Assembly: GCF_030409415.1 (NCBI RefSeq)
Contig: NZ_JAUFPW010000013.1
Span: 126,679 to 190,678, forward strand
DNA: 64,000 nt
Direction: 5' to 3'
Source: Pedobacter aquatilis
Lineage (GTDB): Bacteria; Bacteroidota; Bacteroidia; Sphingobacteriales; Sphingobacteriaceae
Shown: positions 53,749 to 62,111 of the stretch, in pieces
Position numbering within the stretch: the stretch's first letter is position 1
How the letters are laid out: each line of letters opens with the position of its first letter
Made by a program: the position numbers and the translations under genes
The notes under the pieces: model-generated
Database searches by the model: none
What the model saw: the letters and a program-made list of their open reading frames with translations, nothing else
What the model was told of the DNA's origin: nothing

Positions 53749-54981
53749 ATGAAAATAACAGATATCCTTAAAAATTATTCAGGCTTGCTCTGGTTGCTCC
53801 TCGGAATAACCGTTGGTAGCATTGTGGGTTTAATTTTTGGGAAAAGCGTTGAAAGTATAAAACCACTAGGAGATATATTTCTAAACCTGTTGTTTACAGC
53901 CGTAATTCCACTGGTATTTTTTGCAGTTTCTTCGGCAATAGCGAATATCGACAGGTCAAAAAAGTTAGGAAAACTGCTTACCATAATGGTGCTTGTTTTC
54001 TTATCAACGATATTAATTTCAGCTATGCTGACTTTGGTTGCAACATGGATTTTTCCAATTCATCAGGAACTTGGTCATAATGTTTTGCCATTAGAGAATG
54101 AGAAAATTCAATCTTTTGGTGAACAAATGACTCAACTTTTAACTGTTGGAGAATTTTTTGAGATTGGCAGCCGTAAAAATATGCTAGCCTTAATCATTTT
54201 CTCAGTTTTGGTAGGGTTTTCAACATTATATTCGGGTAAAGATGGTGAAGGTTTCAAAAATTTTCTGGTTTCAGGAAATGAAGTAATGAAAAAGCTTATC
54301 ATCCTGATAATGAAGCTTGGACCAATTGGTTTAGGGGCATATTTTGCTTATCAGGTTGGTGTTTTCGGTCCACAACTATTTGGAACTTATGCTAAAGCTT
54401 TGGGTTTGTATTACGGAGTTGGTGCATTTTATTTCATCGTATTTTTTACGCTCTATGCCTTCATTGCTGGAGGTTTTAAGGCAATAAAAATCTTTTGGAA
54501 AAACAATATTGTACCATCATTAACTTCGGTAGGAACCTGTAGTAGCATTGCAACTATTCCTGCAAATTTGGAAGGAAGTTCGAAAATGGGTGTTCCTGCT
54601 TACATCACAAATGTGACCATTCCGTTAGGTTCAACTCTACATAAAGATGGTTCGAGTATTAGCTCTATCGTTAAAATTGCGGTTGTTTTTGCAATTTTCG
54701 GTAAAGATTTAACCAGTGTAGATACCATACTTTTAGCTTTGGGCATTACCGTATTAGTGAGTATCGTTGAAGGTGGAATACCAAACGGTGGTTACATTGG
54801 AGAATTATTAATGATTTCTGCTTATCAATTACCACCTGAAGCACTTCCACCAGCAATGATAATTGGAACTTTAGTTGATCCTATGGCTACCTTATTAAAT
54901 GCTACCGGAGATAATGTTGCAGCGATGTTAATCGCCAGATTTACTGAAGGAAAAAACTGGATGGAGAGTAAATTAAACTGA
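53749..54981 (+). CDS. Dicarboxylate/amino acid:cation symporter (DAACS)
   Basis: This 410-aa inner-membrane carrier is of the GltP/DctA family, with eight membrane helices and two re-entrant loops. Family motifs include the Ser-rich loop VGTCSSIATIPANLEGSSKM and the TM7-HP2 region NVTIPLGSTLHKDGSSISSI. The C-terminal LLNATGDNVAAMLIARF aligns with the substrate-binding helix; the usual NxxGD is ATGDN. Likely substrates are glutamate, aspartate or C4-dicarboxylates. Confidence 0.94.
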   Translation: MKITDILKNYSGLLWLLLGITVGSIVGLIFGKSVESIKPLGDIFLNLLFTAVIPLVFFAVSSAIANIDRSKKLGKLLTIMVLVFLSTILISAMLTLVATWIFPIHQELGHNVLPLENEKIQSFGEQMTQLLTVGEFFEIGSRKNMLALIIFSVLVGFSTLYSGKDGEGFKNFLVSGNEVMKKLIILIMKLGPIGLGAYFAYQVGVFGPQLFGTYAKALGLYYGVGAFYFIVFFTLYAFIAGGFKAIKIFWKNNIVPSLTSVGTCSSIATIPANLEGSSKMGVPAYITNVTIPLGSTLHKDGSSISSIVKIAVVFAIFGKDLTSVDTILLALGITVLVSIVEGGIPNGGYIGELLMISAYQLPPEALPPAMIIGTLVDPMATLLNATGDNVAAMLIARFTEGKNWMESKLN

Positions 54982-54984
54982 TGT

Positions 54985-55046
54985 CGTCACGTTGAATTTA
55001 TTTCAGCGTCTACTTTAAAAGATGCTGAAATAAATTCAGCATGACG
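54985..55046. repeat. Palindromic repeat, family B (long hairpin)
   Basis: Two 27-base arms (54985-55011 and 55020-55046) pair with only three mismatches, all G-T compatible. The arms start CGTCACGTTGAA and end CAGCATGACG. The element is 3 bases after the symporter stop and could end transcription. It resembles the element at 42644. Confidence 0.8.
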
Positions 55047-55105
55047 AATATTTATAAAAATAAATTCGGGGGCTTCGCCCCATTATTGCAAAAAAAAGTA
55101 AAAAT

Positions 55106-56146
55106 ATGTTTGAAAACAAAGAACGTACAGATATAAATGAATTAGGTGAATTTGGCTTGATTAAGCATTTAACCACCAATTTTAAAATTAAGAATGATTA
55201 CTCGGTAAAAGGTATTGGTGATGACGCTGCCGTTTTAGATGCAAAAGGACAACAAACGCTTATATCAACAGATTTGCTCTTAGAAGGAATTCATTTCGAT
55301 TTATCTTATGTACCACTTATGCACTTAGGTTATAAAGCCGTTCAAGTTAATTTGAGTGATATATATGCAATGAATGGCAAGGCAAGCCAAATAACAGTTT
55401 CCATAGGGTTATCTAGTAAGTTTCCGCTAGAGGCTGTAGAGGAAATTTACAAAGGAATTGAATTGGCTTGTAATAAGTTTAACATCGATTTAATTGGTGG
55501 AGATACCTCATCAAGCAAACAAGGATTGGTTATCAGCGTGACCAGTATTGGTTATGCCGATGCTGATAAAGTTACCTATAGAAATGGTGCGCAAGAACAC
55601 GATTTACTTTGTGTTTCGGGCGATTTAGGTGGTGCTTATGTTGGGCTTCAAATTTTGGAAAGAGAGAAATTAATTTATCTGGAAAATCCTCAAATTCAGC
55701 CAGATTTAGAGGGAAAAGATTATATCATAGAGCGCCAATTAAAACCAGAAGCCAGAATGGATATTGTTGCTTTATTGGAAGATATGAACATCAAACCCAC
55801 TTCAATGATTGATATTTCTGATGGTTTGGCTTCTGAAATTTTACACCTGGCAACGCAAAGCGATAAAGGTATAACCATTTACGAAGAAAAAATTCCCATC
55901 GACCCAATGACTTATGAAACGGCCCGTGAATTGGGAATTGACCCTACAGTTTGTGCTTTGAGTGGTGGTGAAGATTATGAATTGCTGTTTACCATTTCTC
56001 AGGAAGATTATAAAAAATTAAAGCACGATGTAGACATTACCGTGATTGGTCATGTTACCGATAAAAATTCAGGCTGCAAAATGGTTTCAAAATCAGATAA
56101 TGTACATGAGCTGAAAGCACAAGGTTGGAATGCTTTTAATAAATAA
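55106..56146 (+). CDS. thiL: Thiamine-monophosphate kinase
   Basis: ThiL phosphorylates thiamine monophosphate to the cofactor thiamine diphosphate. The 346-aa protein has AIRS/PurM-type domains. GIGDDAAVLD binds ATP/Mg near the N-terminus, with DLLLEGIHFDL, GGDTSSSKQGLVIS and MIDISDGLASE. The C-terminal CALSGGEDYELLFT is the family hallmark. No other thiamine genes are nearby. Confidence 0.95.
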   Translation: MFENKERTDINELGEFGLIKHLTTNFKIKNDYSVKGIGDDAAVLDAKGQQTLISTDLLLEGIHFDLSYVPLMHLGYKAVQVNLSDIYAMNGKASQITVSIGLSSKFPLEAVEEIYKGIELACNKFNIDLIGGDTSSSKQGLVISVTSIGYADADKVTYRNGAQEHDLLCVSGDLGGAYVGLQILEREKLIYLENPQIQPDLEGKDYIIERQLKPEARMDIVALLEDMNIKPTSMIDISDGLASEILHLATQSDKGITIYEEKIPIDPMTYETARELGIDPTVCALSGGEDYELLFTISQEDYKKLKHDVDITVIGHVTDKNSGCKMVSKSDNVHELKAQGWNAFNK

Positions 56147-56167
56147 TTGAGGTATTTCTAGCACCCT

Positions 56168-56227
56168 CGTCATTGCGAGGTACGAAGCAATCTCTACTAT
56201 TAGATTGCTTCGTGCCTCGCAATGACG
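56168..56227. repeat. Palindromic repeat, family C, between thiL and rmuC
   Basis: Arms 56168-56193 and 56202-56227 (26 bases each, one mismatch) form a hairpin with an 8-base loop. It begins CGTCATTGCGAGG and ends CCTCGCAATGACG. It lies between converging genes, where it could act as a two-way terminator. Confidence 0.85.
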
Positions 56228-56237
56228 ACTTTTTATA

Positions 56238-57608
56238 TTACTCCTCTTCCAAATACTTCATATCAATTTGCTTCGTCGCTTTTGCCCCCAATTTTTTAAT
56301 CTTTTCTGAAGTATTAACCAGATTTCCAGAACCATCAGATAATTTATTTAAGGCTTTATCGTAAGCATCCTGACCATTTTTGATGTGTTTGCCGATAGTT
56401 TCCATATCCGAAATAAAACCTACAAATTTATCGTACATACTTCCGCTTAAACGAGCAATTTCCATTACATTTCTATTTTGTCTTTCCTGTTTCCACATGC
56501 TTGCAATGGTGCGTAAGGTTGCCAACAAAGTAGACGGACTTACGATAACCACCTTTCTATCCCAGGCAAAATTGAAAAGCTCTGCATCTTTTTGTACGGC
56601 AATACTAAAAGAGGATTCAATCGGTACAAAAAGTAAAACAAAATCGGGAGAATTAATTTTGTACAAATCCTGATAATTTTTAGATGAAAGTTCTTGTATG
56701 TGATTCTTAATAGAAGTTAAATGCTGTTTTACATAGCCCTCACGCTCTTCATCCGTTTCGGCTGACACAGAACGCTCGTATGCAACCAAACTCACCTTAG
56801 CATCAACAACAAGATGTTTACCGTCTGGTAAGTCAATAACAACATCTGGTTGGTAGCGACCGCCTTCGGCGGATATCAGCGAGGCTTGAATGCGATACTC
56901 CTGATCCCGAACCAAACCCGAACGTTCTAAAACTTTTTCTAGGATAACCTCGCCCCAATTACCTTGCTTTTTACTGTCGCCCTTTAAAGCTTTGGTTAAA
57001 TTATTGGCGTCTTCCTGAATAAGTTTACTTTGTATCTGAAGCTCAGAAATTACGCCTTTCAAAATATTTCGCTCATCTGATTCGGCTTTGTAAACTTTTT
57101 CGACCTTTTCTTCAAATGCCTTTATATTTTCTTTCAGCGGATTTAAAATCAAATCTAAATTTGTTCTATTCTGTTCAACAAAACGGATGGATTTCTCTTC
57201 TAAAATTTTATTGGCTATCAATTCAAAATCTTTATTAAACTTCTCTTGATTTTGCTCTAAACTTGCTTTTTGGGCTGCCAATTTTTCTTTTTCTGCTTGA
57301 TAAAATGACTTTGTTCCTTCTAATTCTCGATTGGCATCGGCTAATCTATCGCGTTCGGTTTGCAATTCGTTGATTAAGCGTTGTTGTTCTTGCTTAAGTA
57401 GTAAGGTAATATGTTCTTTCTCGGCAGATAAGTTTGAAGTCCGCTCATCAGCCTTTGCCAATGAGATTTTTAAAGCATCATTTTCAGTCTTTAATTTTTC
57501 GAAATCTTCAACAGAAATTACTGACAATCCATTTTGTGGCTTTTTTAGAAATAACAGCACTAAAACAATTAAGATAACGACTAATAAAACGATTGGTGCA
57601 AACTCCAT
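56238..57608 (-). CDS. rmuC: DNA recombination protein RmuC
   Basis: This 456-aa protein has an N-terminal membrane helix (about residues 3-19), a long Glu/Lys-rich coiled coil (about 30-190) and the RmuC nuclease-like domain. Conserved stretches are KKQGNWGEVILEKVLERSGL, YQPDVVIDLPDGKHLVVDAKVSL and VVIVSPSTLLATLRTIASMW. Family members influence recombination of short inverted repeats in E. coli. ATG 57608 (MEFAPIV) fits better than ATG 57635. Interestingly, a perfect inverted repeat lies in its upstream region. Confidence 0.93.
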   Translation of the reverse strand: MEFAPIVLLVVILIVLVLLFLKKPQNGLSVISVEDFEKLKTENDALKISLAKADERTSNLSAEKEHITLLLKQEQQRLINELQTERDRLADANRELEGTKSFYQAEKEKLAAQKASLEQNQEKFNKDFELIANKILEEKSIRFVEQNRTNLDLILNPLKENIKAFEEKVEKVYKAESDERNILKGVISELQIQSKLIQEDANNLTKALKGDSKKQGNWGEVILEKVLERSGLVRDQEYRIQASLISAEGGRYQPDVVIDLPDGKHLVVDAKVSLVAYERSVSAETDEEREGYVKQHLTSIKNHIQELSSKNYQDLYKINSPDFVLLFVPIESSFSIAVQKDAELFNFAWDRKVVIVSPSTLLATLRTIASMWKQERQNRNVMEIARLSGSMYDKFVGFISDMETIGKHIKNGQDAYDKALNKLSDGSGNLVNTSEKIKKLGAKATKQIDMKYLEEE

Positions 57609-57731
57609 ATTGATAATATTTTTAGTAAAAATCAATATTTAAAATAGAATTACCAAAATAATTTGCCAAACACTTTACTCAAGGAGTTAACAAATATTTT
57701 AAGGTAAAAGATGCACTTTCTTCGGACCTCC

Positions 57732-57779
57732 TTCGAGACTTCTTCGAAGAATAGGTACTTTTTTCGAAGAAGTCTCGAA
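57732..57779. repeat. Perfect 17-bp inverted repeat between FAD oxidoreductase and rmuC
   Basis: TTCGAGACTTCTTCGAA (57732-57748) and TTCGAAGAAGTCTCGAA (57763-57779) are exact reverse complements with a 14-base loop; three more pairs extend the stem if a G-T pair is allowed. Each arm also contains the palindrome TTCGAA or its overlap. It could be a terminator for the FAD gene, a protein-binding site, or a repeat of its own class. Confidence 0.75.
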
Positions 57780-57848
57780 CAAGTACCATACAAGGTGCAA
57801 TAAAAGCTATTGCGAATGAACGGGAAACTTAACTAAAAAATTTACGAT

Positions 57849-58988
57849 TTAGAAGAAATCTCTCAAAACCAATTCAGCAACATCAGCTCCGGTTTGGCTA
57901 CCCATTGCAACGCCCATACCATTACACCTAACCGCACAAAAAACATTTGGTTTTGCTTCTGTTATTATTGGTGATAGCGTTTTGCCAAAGGCCATAATTC
58001 CGCTCCATTTATAATCAATTTCAAAATCAGTACCTGGTAAAATAACTTCATTTAAAAGATTGTACAAAGCATCCTGAATTTTTGTTGTTAATCCCAATTC
58101 AGTTGTTTCCTCAGTTCTAAAATCTAAATTTCTACCACCGCCGAGCAAAATTCTATCATTAATATTTCTAAAATAGTAATAGCCTTTATCGTAATGGAAT
58201 GTGCCTGCAACTTTTAATTTTTTAATTGGTTTTGTTACCAAAACTTGTCCTCTTCCGGGTTTTACATCTAATCCCGGAATTAGTTTATTAACAAAAGCAT
58301 TTATAGTTACAATTACTTTTTTTCCTTTAAAATTGCCTTGCCTGGTTTTTACAATTGGCTTGTTTTCATCTGTCGAAATTTCTTCTACCTCACAGCTATT
58401 AAAAATAGAAACACCTAATTGTTGTGCAAGTTGTATTAAGGCAAACATCATTTTACCTGTATCTATTTGTGCTTCGTATCGGTTTTCGATAATGCTTTCT
58501 ATTCCTTCAAAACCAAAAATTTTTAACTTGCTGTTATTAACTTTAAAAGCATCAGGACCAATAATAGAATGTATTAATTTATTATAATGTTCAATTTTAA
58601 CTACACAATCAGTAGACAAAATTTTATCATCAGGCTTAAACAATTCATATCCGCCTAATTGCTTGTAATCGATTTTGTCATCGCCTAAAATTTTTCGTAG
58701 TTTTAGCATGCCTTTCCATCGTTTTTCGATTAAGTCGGCAAGCGCATTAATTCCACAAATTTTTTCTTGTTCCATCAGTTCAGAAATGCTTCCAAAGCAA
58801 GCAAAACCTGCATTTTTCGTGCTCGCACCCGATGGCAAAAAACCACTTTCCAATATGGCTATTTTTAATTTCGGTATCGTTGTTATAAGATGAATAGCCG
58901 CATTCAAACCTACAATTCCGCTTCCAACTATAATTATATCGAAATCAAAAAAGGCAGTTTTTTCCCAGTAAGATAATTGGTTATTCAT
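57849..58988 (-). CDS. FAD-dependent oxidoreductase (DAO family)
   Basis: This 379-aa protein of the D-amino-acid-oxidase/DadA superfamily has a dinucleotide-binding motif IIVGSGIVGLNAAIHL, an FAD-contact stretch SGASTKNAGFACFG, and the C-terminal RCNGMGVAMGSQTGADVAELVL. The substrate-specificity region is not informative. The frame is open back to an ATG at 59066, but that extension overlaps the divergent gene; ATG 58988 (MNNQLSYWEK) is preferred. Confidence 0.9.
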   Translation of the reverse strand: MNNQLSYWEKTAFFDFDIIIVGSGIVGLNAAIHLITTIPKLKIAILESGFLPSGASTKNAGFACFGSISELMEQEKICGINALADLIEKRWKGMLKLRKILGDDKIDYKQLGGYELFKPDDKILSTDCVVKIEHYNKLIHSIIGPDAFKVNNSKLKIFGFEGIESIIENRYEAQIDTGKMMFALIQLAQQLGVSIFNSCEVEEISTDENKPIVKTRQGNFKGKKVIVTINAFVNKLIPGLDVKPGRGQVLVTKPIKKLKVAGTFHYDKGYYYFRNINDRILLGGGRNLDFRTEETTELGLTTKIQDALYNLLNEVILPGTDFEIDYKWSGIMAFGKTLSPIITEAKPNVFCAVRCNGMGVAMGSQTGADVAELVLRDFF

Positions 58989-59072
58989 ATTTAAAATTAA
59001 AACAAAATGTTGGTTTTTAATATAGGATCGCTTTTTGATATATCCGTAAATGAAAAACATACACAAAAGAAA

Positions 59073-59768
59073 ATGGGAATTTATTTAATTATAATCGTCC
59101 CGGTATTATTACTTAGCATGTTTGTACAATGGCGTTTTAGGCATAAATTTTCTAAATACGCTGAAATGCAACTAAGCTCAGGTTTATCGGGAAAAGAAGT
59201 GGCAGAAAGGATGTTGCATGATAATGGAATATTCGATGTGAAGGTGATGAGTACCGAAGGACAGCTAACAGATCATTACAATCCAACAGATAGAACAGTA
59301 AACTTAAGTACAGATGTTTATTACAGCCGAAGTGTTGCAGCAGCAGCAGTAGCCGCACACGAATGCGGTCACGCGGTACAGCATGCAAGATCTTACTCTT
59401 GGCTAAATTTACGCAGTACGATGGTTCCTGTAGTAAGTATTTCATCAAACCTATTGCAATGGGTATTGCTAATTGGTGTAATGCTCTTGGTTTTTGCTGT
59501 GACACCAATTGTATTAGCTATCGGCGTGGTTGGTTTAGCTTTGGTTACCATATTTAGTATCGTAACCTTGCCAGTAGAATTTGATGCGAGCAATCGTGCG
59601 CTTGCCTGGTTAAAAAACAATCAAGGTGTAATGCAAACACAAGAAGAAAACACACAAGCAAAGGATGCATTATGGTGGGCAGCAATGACTTACGTAGTTG
59701 CAGCCATTGGCGCACTTGCTAACTTACTTTATTACGCATCTATGCTTTTTGGAAGAAGCAGAGATTAG
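59073..59768 (+). CDS. Membrane zinc metallopeptidase (PF04298 type)
   Basis: This 231-aa protein has the zinc motif HECGHAVQH and at least three membrane helices (N-terminal about 3-19, two about 120-165, and a C-terminal one). It matches the YugP-like neutral zinc metallopeptidases. ATG 59073 (MGIYLIIIVP) is preferred over ATG 59007, which adds 22 residues with no homology-like character. It is divergent from the FAD oxidoreductase. Confidence 0.92.
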   Translation: MGIYLIIIVPVLLLSMFVQWRFRHKFSKYAEMQLSSGLSGKEVAERMLHDNGIFDVKVMSTEGQLTDHYNPTDRTVNLSTDVYYSRSVAAAAVAAHECGHAVQHARSYSWLNLRSTMVPVVSISSNLLQWVLLIGVMLLVFAVTPIVLAIGVVGLALVTIFSIVTLPVEFDASNRALAWLKNNQGVMQTQEENTQAKDALWWAAMTYVVAAIGALANLLYYASMLFGRSRD

Positions 59769-60063
59769 AATATTTTCATTTACCTATGAAAATTGAAAAG
59801 CGGTTTGAAATTAATTTTTCGACCGCTTTCGCATTTAGGAAGATTACTATCCTTAATTCTTATAAATAGTAATTGTTTGTGGATTTGAAGCGCAAAGCCT
59901 GCAGTTGTTCTTCGGTTATACAGTCCCGCCAATACTACAATCTTTTGGTTATTGTAAGTGGTAAACTAAAACTTATGTAACCAAAAGTATTTCCGTTTAT
60001 GTCGGGGCTATTTAGCAAAAGATGTAATTCTTCGGATTTCAAGCAACCAAATTTACTACACCT
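59769..60063. other. Non-coding stretch after the metallopeptidase gene
   Basis: No gene is visible. A short hairpin, AAAGCGGT (59796-59803) with ACCGCTTT (59821-59828), lies 27 bases after the stop but lacks a T-run. The rest has no clear features; it leads into repeats. Confidence 0.4.
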
Positions 60064-60166
60064 CGTCATTTCGACCTTGTGCAGAAATCTTTTAAAGTGC
60101 ATTTTAAACTTCTAGAAAAGAGGGGTTTCTATATCCAAAGATTTCTCGGCTCCGCTCGAAATGACG
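60064..60166. repeat. REP-like element, family D
   Basis: This element starts CGTCATTTCGACC and ends TCGAAATGACG; inner GAAATCTTT and AAAGATTTC also pair. It is a typical Bacteroidota-type interspersed palindrome. Confidence 0.65.
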
Positions 60167-60309
60167 GTTGATGAAAGTTTTGGAATTGGGTGGTCATTTT
60201 GACCTTATGGAGATTTTTTAAATTTGCTTAAAACTAAAATGATGGTTTGTAAAATTAAAATCCAAACCATTCACTTAAAATAGAATTTAAGCTTTAAAAC
60301 TTTGAGGGG

Positions 60310-60505
60310 AACTCCCCTCCTTTTTTCAAGGAGGGGTTAGGGCAATGTCATTAACTTAATAAGTTCAGTTGTCAGTCTGAGCTTGTTGAAGACCTTGCTT
60401 GAAGTCGAAAAACAAAAAACATCTGTTCTTCGACAAGCTCAGGATGACAAGGTTTTTTTGTTTTCTCCTTAAGTTAATGACATTAGGGGTTAGGGGTGGT
60501 TTTTT
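60310..60505. repeat. GC-rich palindromic repeat interrupted by an insertion
   Basis: AACTCCCCTCC (60310-60320) pairs with GGAGGGGTT (60330-60338) around a TTTTTTCAA-like loop. The natural continuation, GGGGTTAGGGGTGG, is found only at 60486 onward. The 142-bp MITE-like element sits in between. If that and one direct repeat are removed, the repeat is rejoined. Confidence 0.6.
60343..60484. mobile_element. MITE-like element with TIRs and 11-bp target duplication
   Basis: The 142-bp element is bounded by AATGTCATTAACTTAA (60344-60359) and its exact reverse complement TTAAGTTAATGACATT (60469-60484). AGGGGTTAGGG occurs immediately before (60332-60342) and after (60485-60495), as expected for a duplicated target. 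The inside holds the family A arms CTGAGCTTGTTGAAG and CTTCGACAAGCTCAG. It has no coding capacity, so it would need a transposase in trans. Confidence 0.7.
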
Positions 60506-60635
60506 CTTTATAGCAAATCCGTTTGTGCCTAAACCAGATAGAGCTAAATAGCCCGGAGCGAGGTACGAAGCGAGGACTATAAGCGATAGCGGGACTTTCG
60601 GCCGCCAATGCCACAGAACTTTGTTTTACAAAAAA

Positions 60636-61022
60636 TTAATTTAGCCTATATGGAGCAATCAATTGAAACTCCGGAATTTCTACTTCGAATTCGGCATCAT
60701 CAACCAATCTATTCATTAAATATGTGCCTTGCATGCTGCCCATGTCGGTTTTTAAATTACAGCCCGAAACATAAACATGGCTTTCGCCTGGTTGAATAAT
60801 TGGTTGTAAACCTACAACGCCTTCGCCTTCTACTTCGCGGCGGCTACTATTCGAATCGAAAATAAACCATTGGCGGCGCATTAGCTGAACAGGATAATCA
60901 GAAAGATTTGAGATTTCTATGCGGTAAGCGAACATAAAATGTTCATTCGCCGGATTGGAATATTCCGGTTGATAAATAGTTTCTACTGAAACCTGAACGC
61001 CATCTGTAATTGCTGTAACCAT
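60636..61022 (-). CDS. apaG: ApaG protein
   Basis: This 128-aa fibronectin-III-like protein of the ApaG family (DUF525) contains HFMFAYRIEISNLSDYPVQL, RRQWFIFDSNSSRREVEGEGVVG and YVSGCNLKTDMGSMQGTYLM. ApaG has been linked to Co2+/Mg2+ resistance in enterobacteria, but the molecular role is unclear. It lies 37 bases after dusB on the same strand, so the two are probably co-transcribed. Confidence 0.95.
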   Translation of the reverse strand: MVTAITDGVQVSVETIYQPEYSNPANEHFMFAYRIEISNLSDYPVQLMRRQWFIFDSNSSRREVEGEGVVGLQPIIQPGESHVYVSGCNLKTDMGSMQGTYLMNRLVDDAEFEVEIPEFQLIAPYRLN

Positions 61023-61059
61023 GATGATAGTAACGAATTTAAGAAAAACCTTTCAAAAA

Positions 61060-62067
61060 TCAAGCCATTACGCTTGCGCTATTGTAGTCGGCAAATTTTT
61101 CTGCCACTTCGTCTAAAATGCTGTGAATGTTTGCAATATCTGGTTCAGAAACCAATCGCATTCTATATGGTTTAAAATCTGGTAAACCTTTAAAATAATT
61201 TGAATAATGACGACGCATTTCAAAAATTCCGGTTTTTGGACCTTTCCATTCGATAGATTTATCCAAATGGGTACGGCAAACATTAATTCTTTCCTCAATG
61301 GTTGGACCAGCCAAATGCTCGCCAGTCTTGAAGAAATGTTTCACTTCTCGAAAAATCCATGGATAACCAATAGCCGCCCGGCCAATCATAATGCCATCTA
61401 CTTCATATTCCATGCGCCAATTTGCTGCTTTTTCTGGGCTATCAACATCGCCATTACCAAAAATTGGAATTTTAATGCGTGGATTACGCTTAATTTCTCT
61501 GATTAACGACCAATCGGCCTGGCCCTTGTAAAGCTGTGCCCTGGTTCTACCATGAATGGTTAGAGCTTGTATTCCTACATCCTGAAGTCGCTCGGCAACT
61601 TCGTAAACATTTTTAGTGTCATCATCCCAACCCAAACGGGTTTTTACAGTTACGGGCAAATGCGAAGCTTTTACAACTGCTTCCGTCATTTTAACCATTT
61701 TATCAATATCGCGAAGCAAGCTAGAGCCAGCGCCCTTGCAAACCACATTTTTTACCGGACAGCCGTAATTAATATCTACCAAATCCGGATTTGCAGCCGA
61801 TGCAATTTCTGAAGCTTCACGCATGTGTTCGATATCGCCACCAAAAATTTGGATGCCAATTGGGCGTTCATACTCGAAAATATCAAGTTTTTGAATGCTC
61901 TTTGCGGCATCTCTAATTAATCCTTCAGAAGAAATAAACTCGGTATACATCAAATCTGCACCATTCTGTTTGCAAACAAAACGAAACGGTGGATCGCTAA
62001 CATCCTCCATTGGCGCAAGCAATAACGGGAATTCACCTAAATCTATATTTCCTATCTTAACAGACAT
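61060..62067 (-). CDS. dusB: tRNA-dihydrouridine synthase
   Basis: This 335-aa flavoenzyme reduces specific uridines in tRNA D-loops. It has the TIM barrel start LAPMEDVSDPPFRF, the catalytic Cys in NYGCPVKNVVCKGAGSSLL, TVKTRLGW, and the phosphate-binding GNGDVDSPEKA and GIMIGRAAIGYPWIF. It is of the DusB/NifR3 type by overall pattern. It has its own -7 element on the minus strand (62098-62105). Confidence 0.92.
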   Translation of the reverse strand: MSVKIGNIDLGEFPLLLAPMEDVSDPPFRFVCKQNGADLMYTEFISSEGLIRDAAKSIQKLDIFEYERPIGIQIFGGDIEHMREASEIASAANPDLVDINYGCPVKNVVCKGAGSSLLRDIDKMVKMTEAVVKASHLPVTVKTRLGWDDDTKNVYEVAERLQDVGIQALTIHGRTRAQLYKGQADWSLIREIKRNPRIKIPIFGNGDVDSPEKAANWRMEYEVDGIMIGRAAIGYPWIFREVKHFFKTGEHLAGPTIEERINVCRTHLDKSIEWKGPKTGIFEMRRHYSNYFKGLPDFKPYRMRLVSEPDIANIHSILDEVAEKFADYNSASVMA

Positions 62068-62097
62068 TTTCTATCTTCAACGATTAAATAAAACATA

Positions 62098-62105
62098 CAA
62101 AGGTA
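62098..62105 (-). promoter_or_regulatory. -7 element of dusB
   Basis: CAAAGGTA on the plus strand is TACCTTTG on the minus strand, 31 bases upstream of the dusB start and just before the divergent CPBP gene. Confidence 0.5.
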
Positions 62106-62111
62106 CAAATA

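Noticed and set aside
60608..60799. Open frame on the plus strand at 60608
   Set aside because: It lies mostly antisense to apaG, which is well supported, and begins in repeat-rich sequence.
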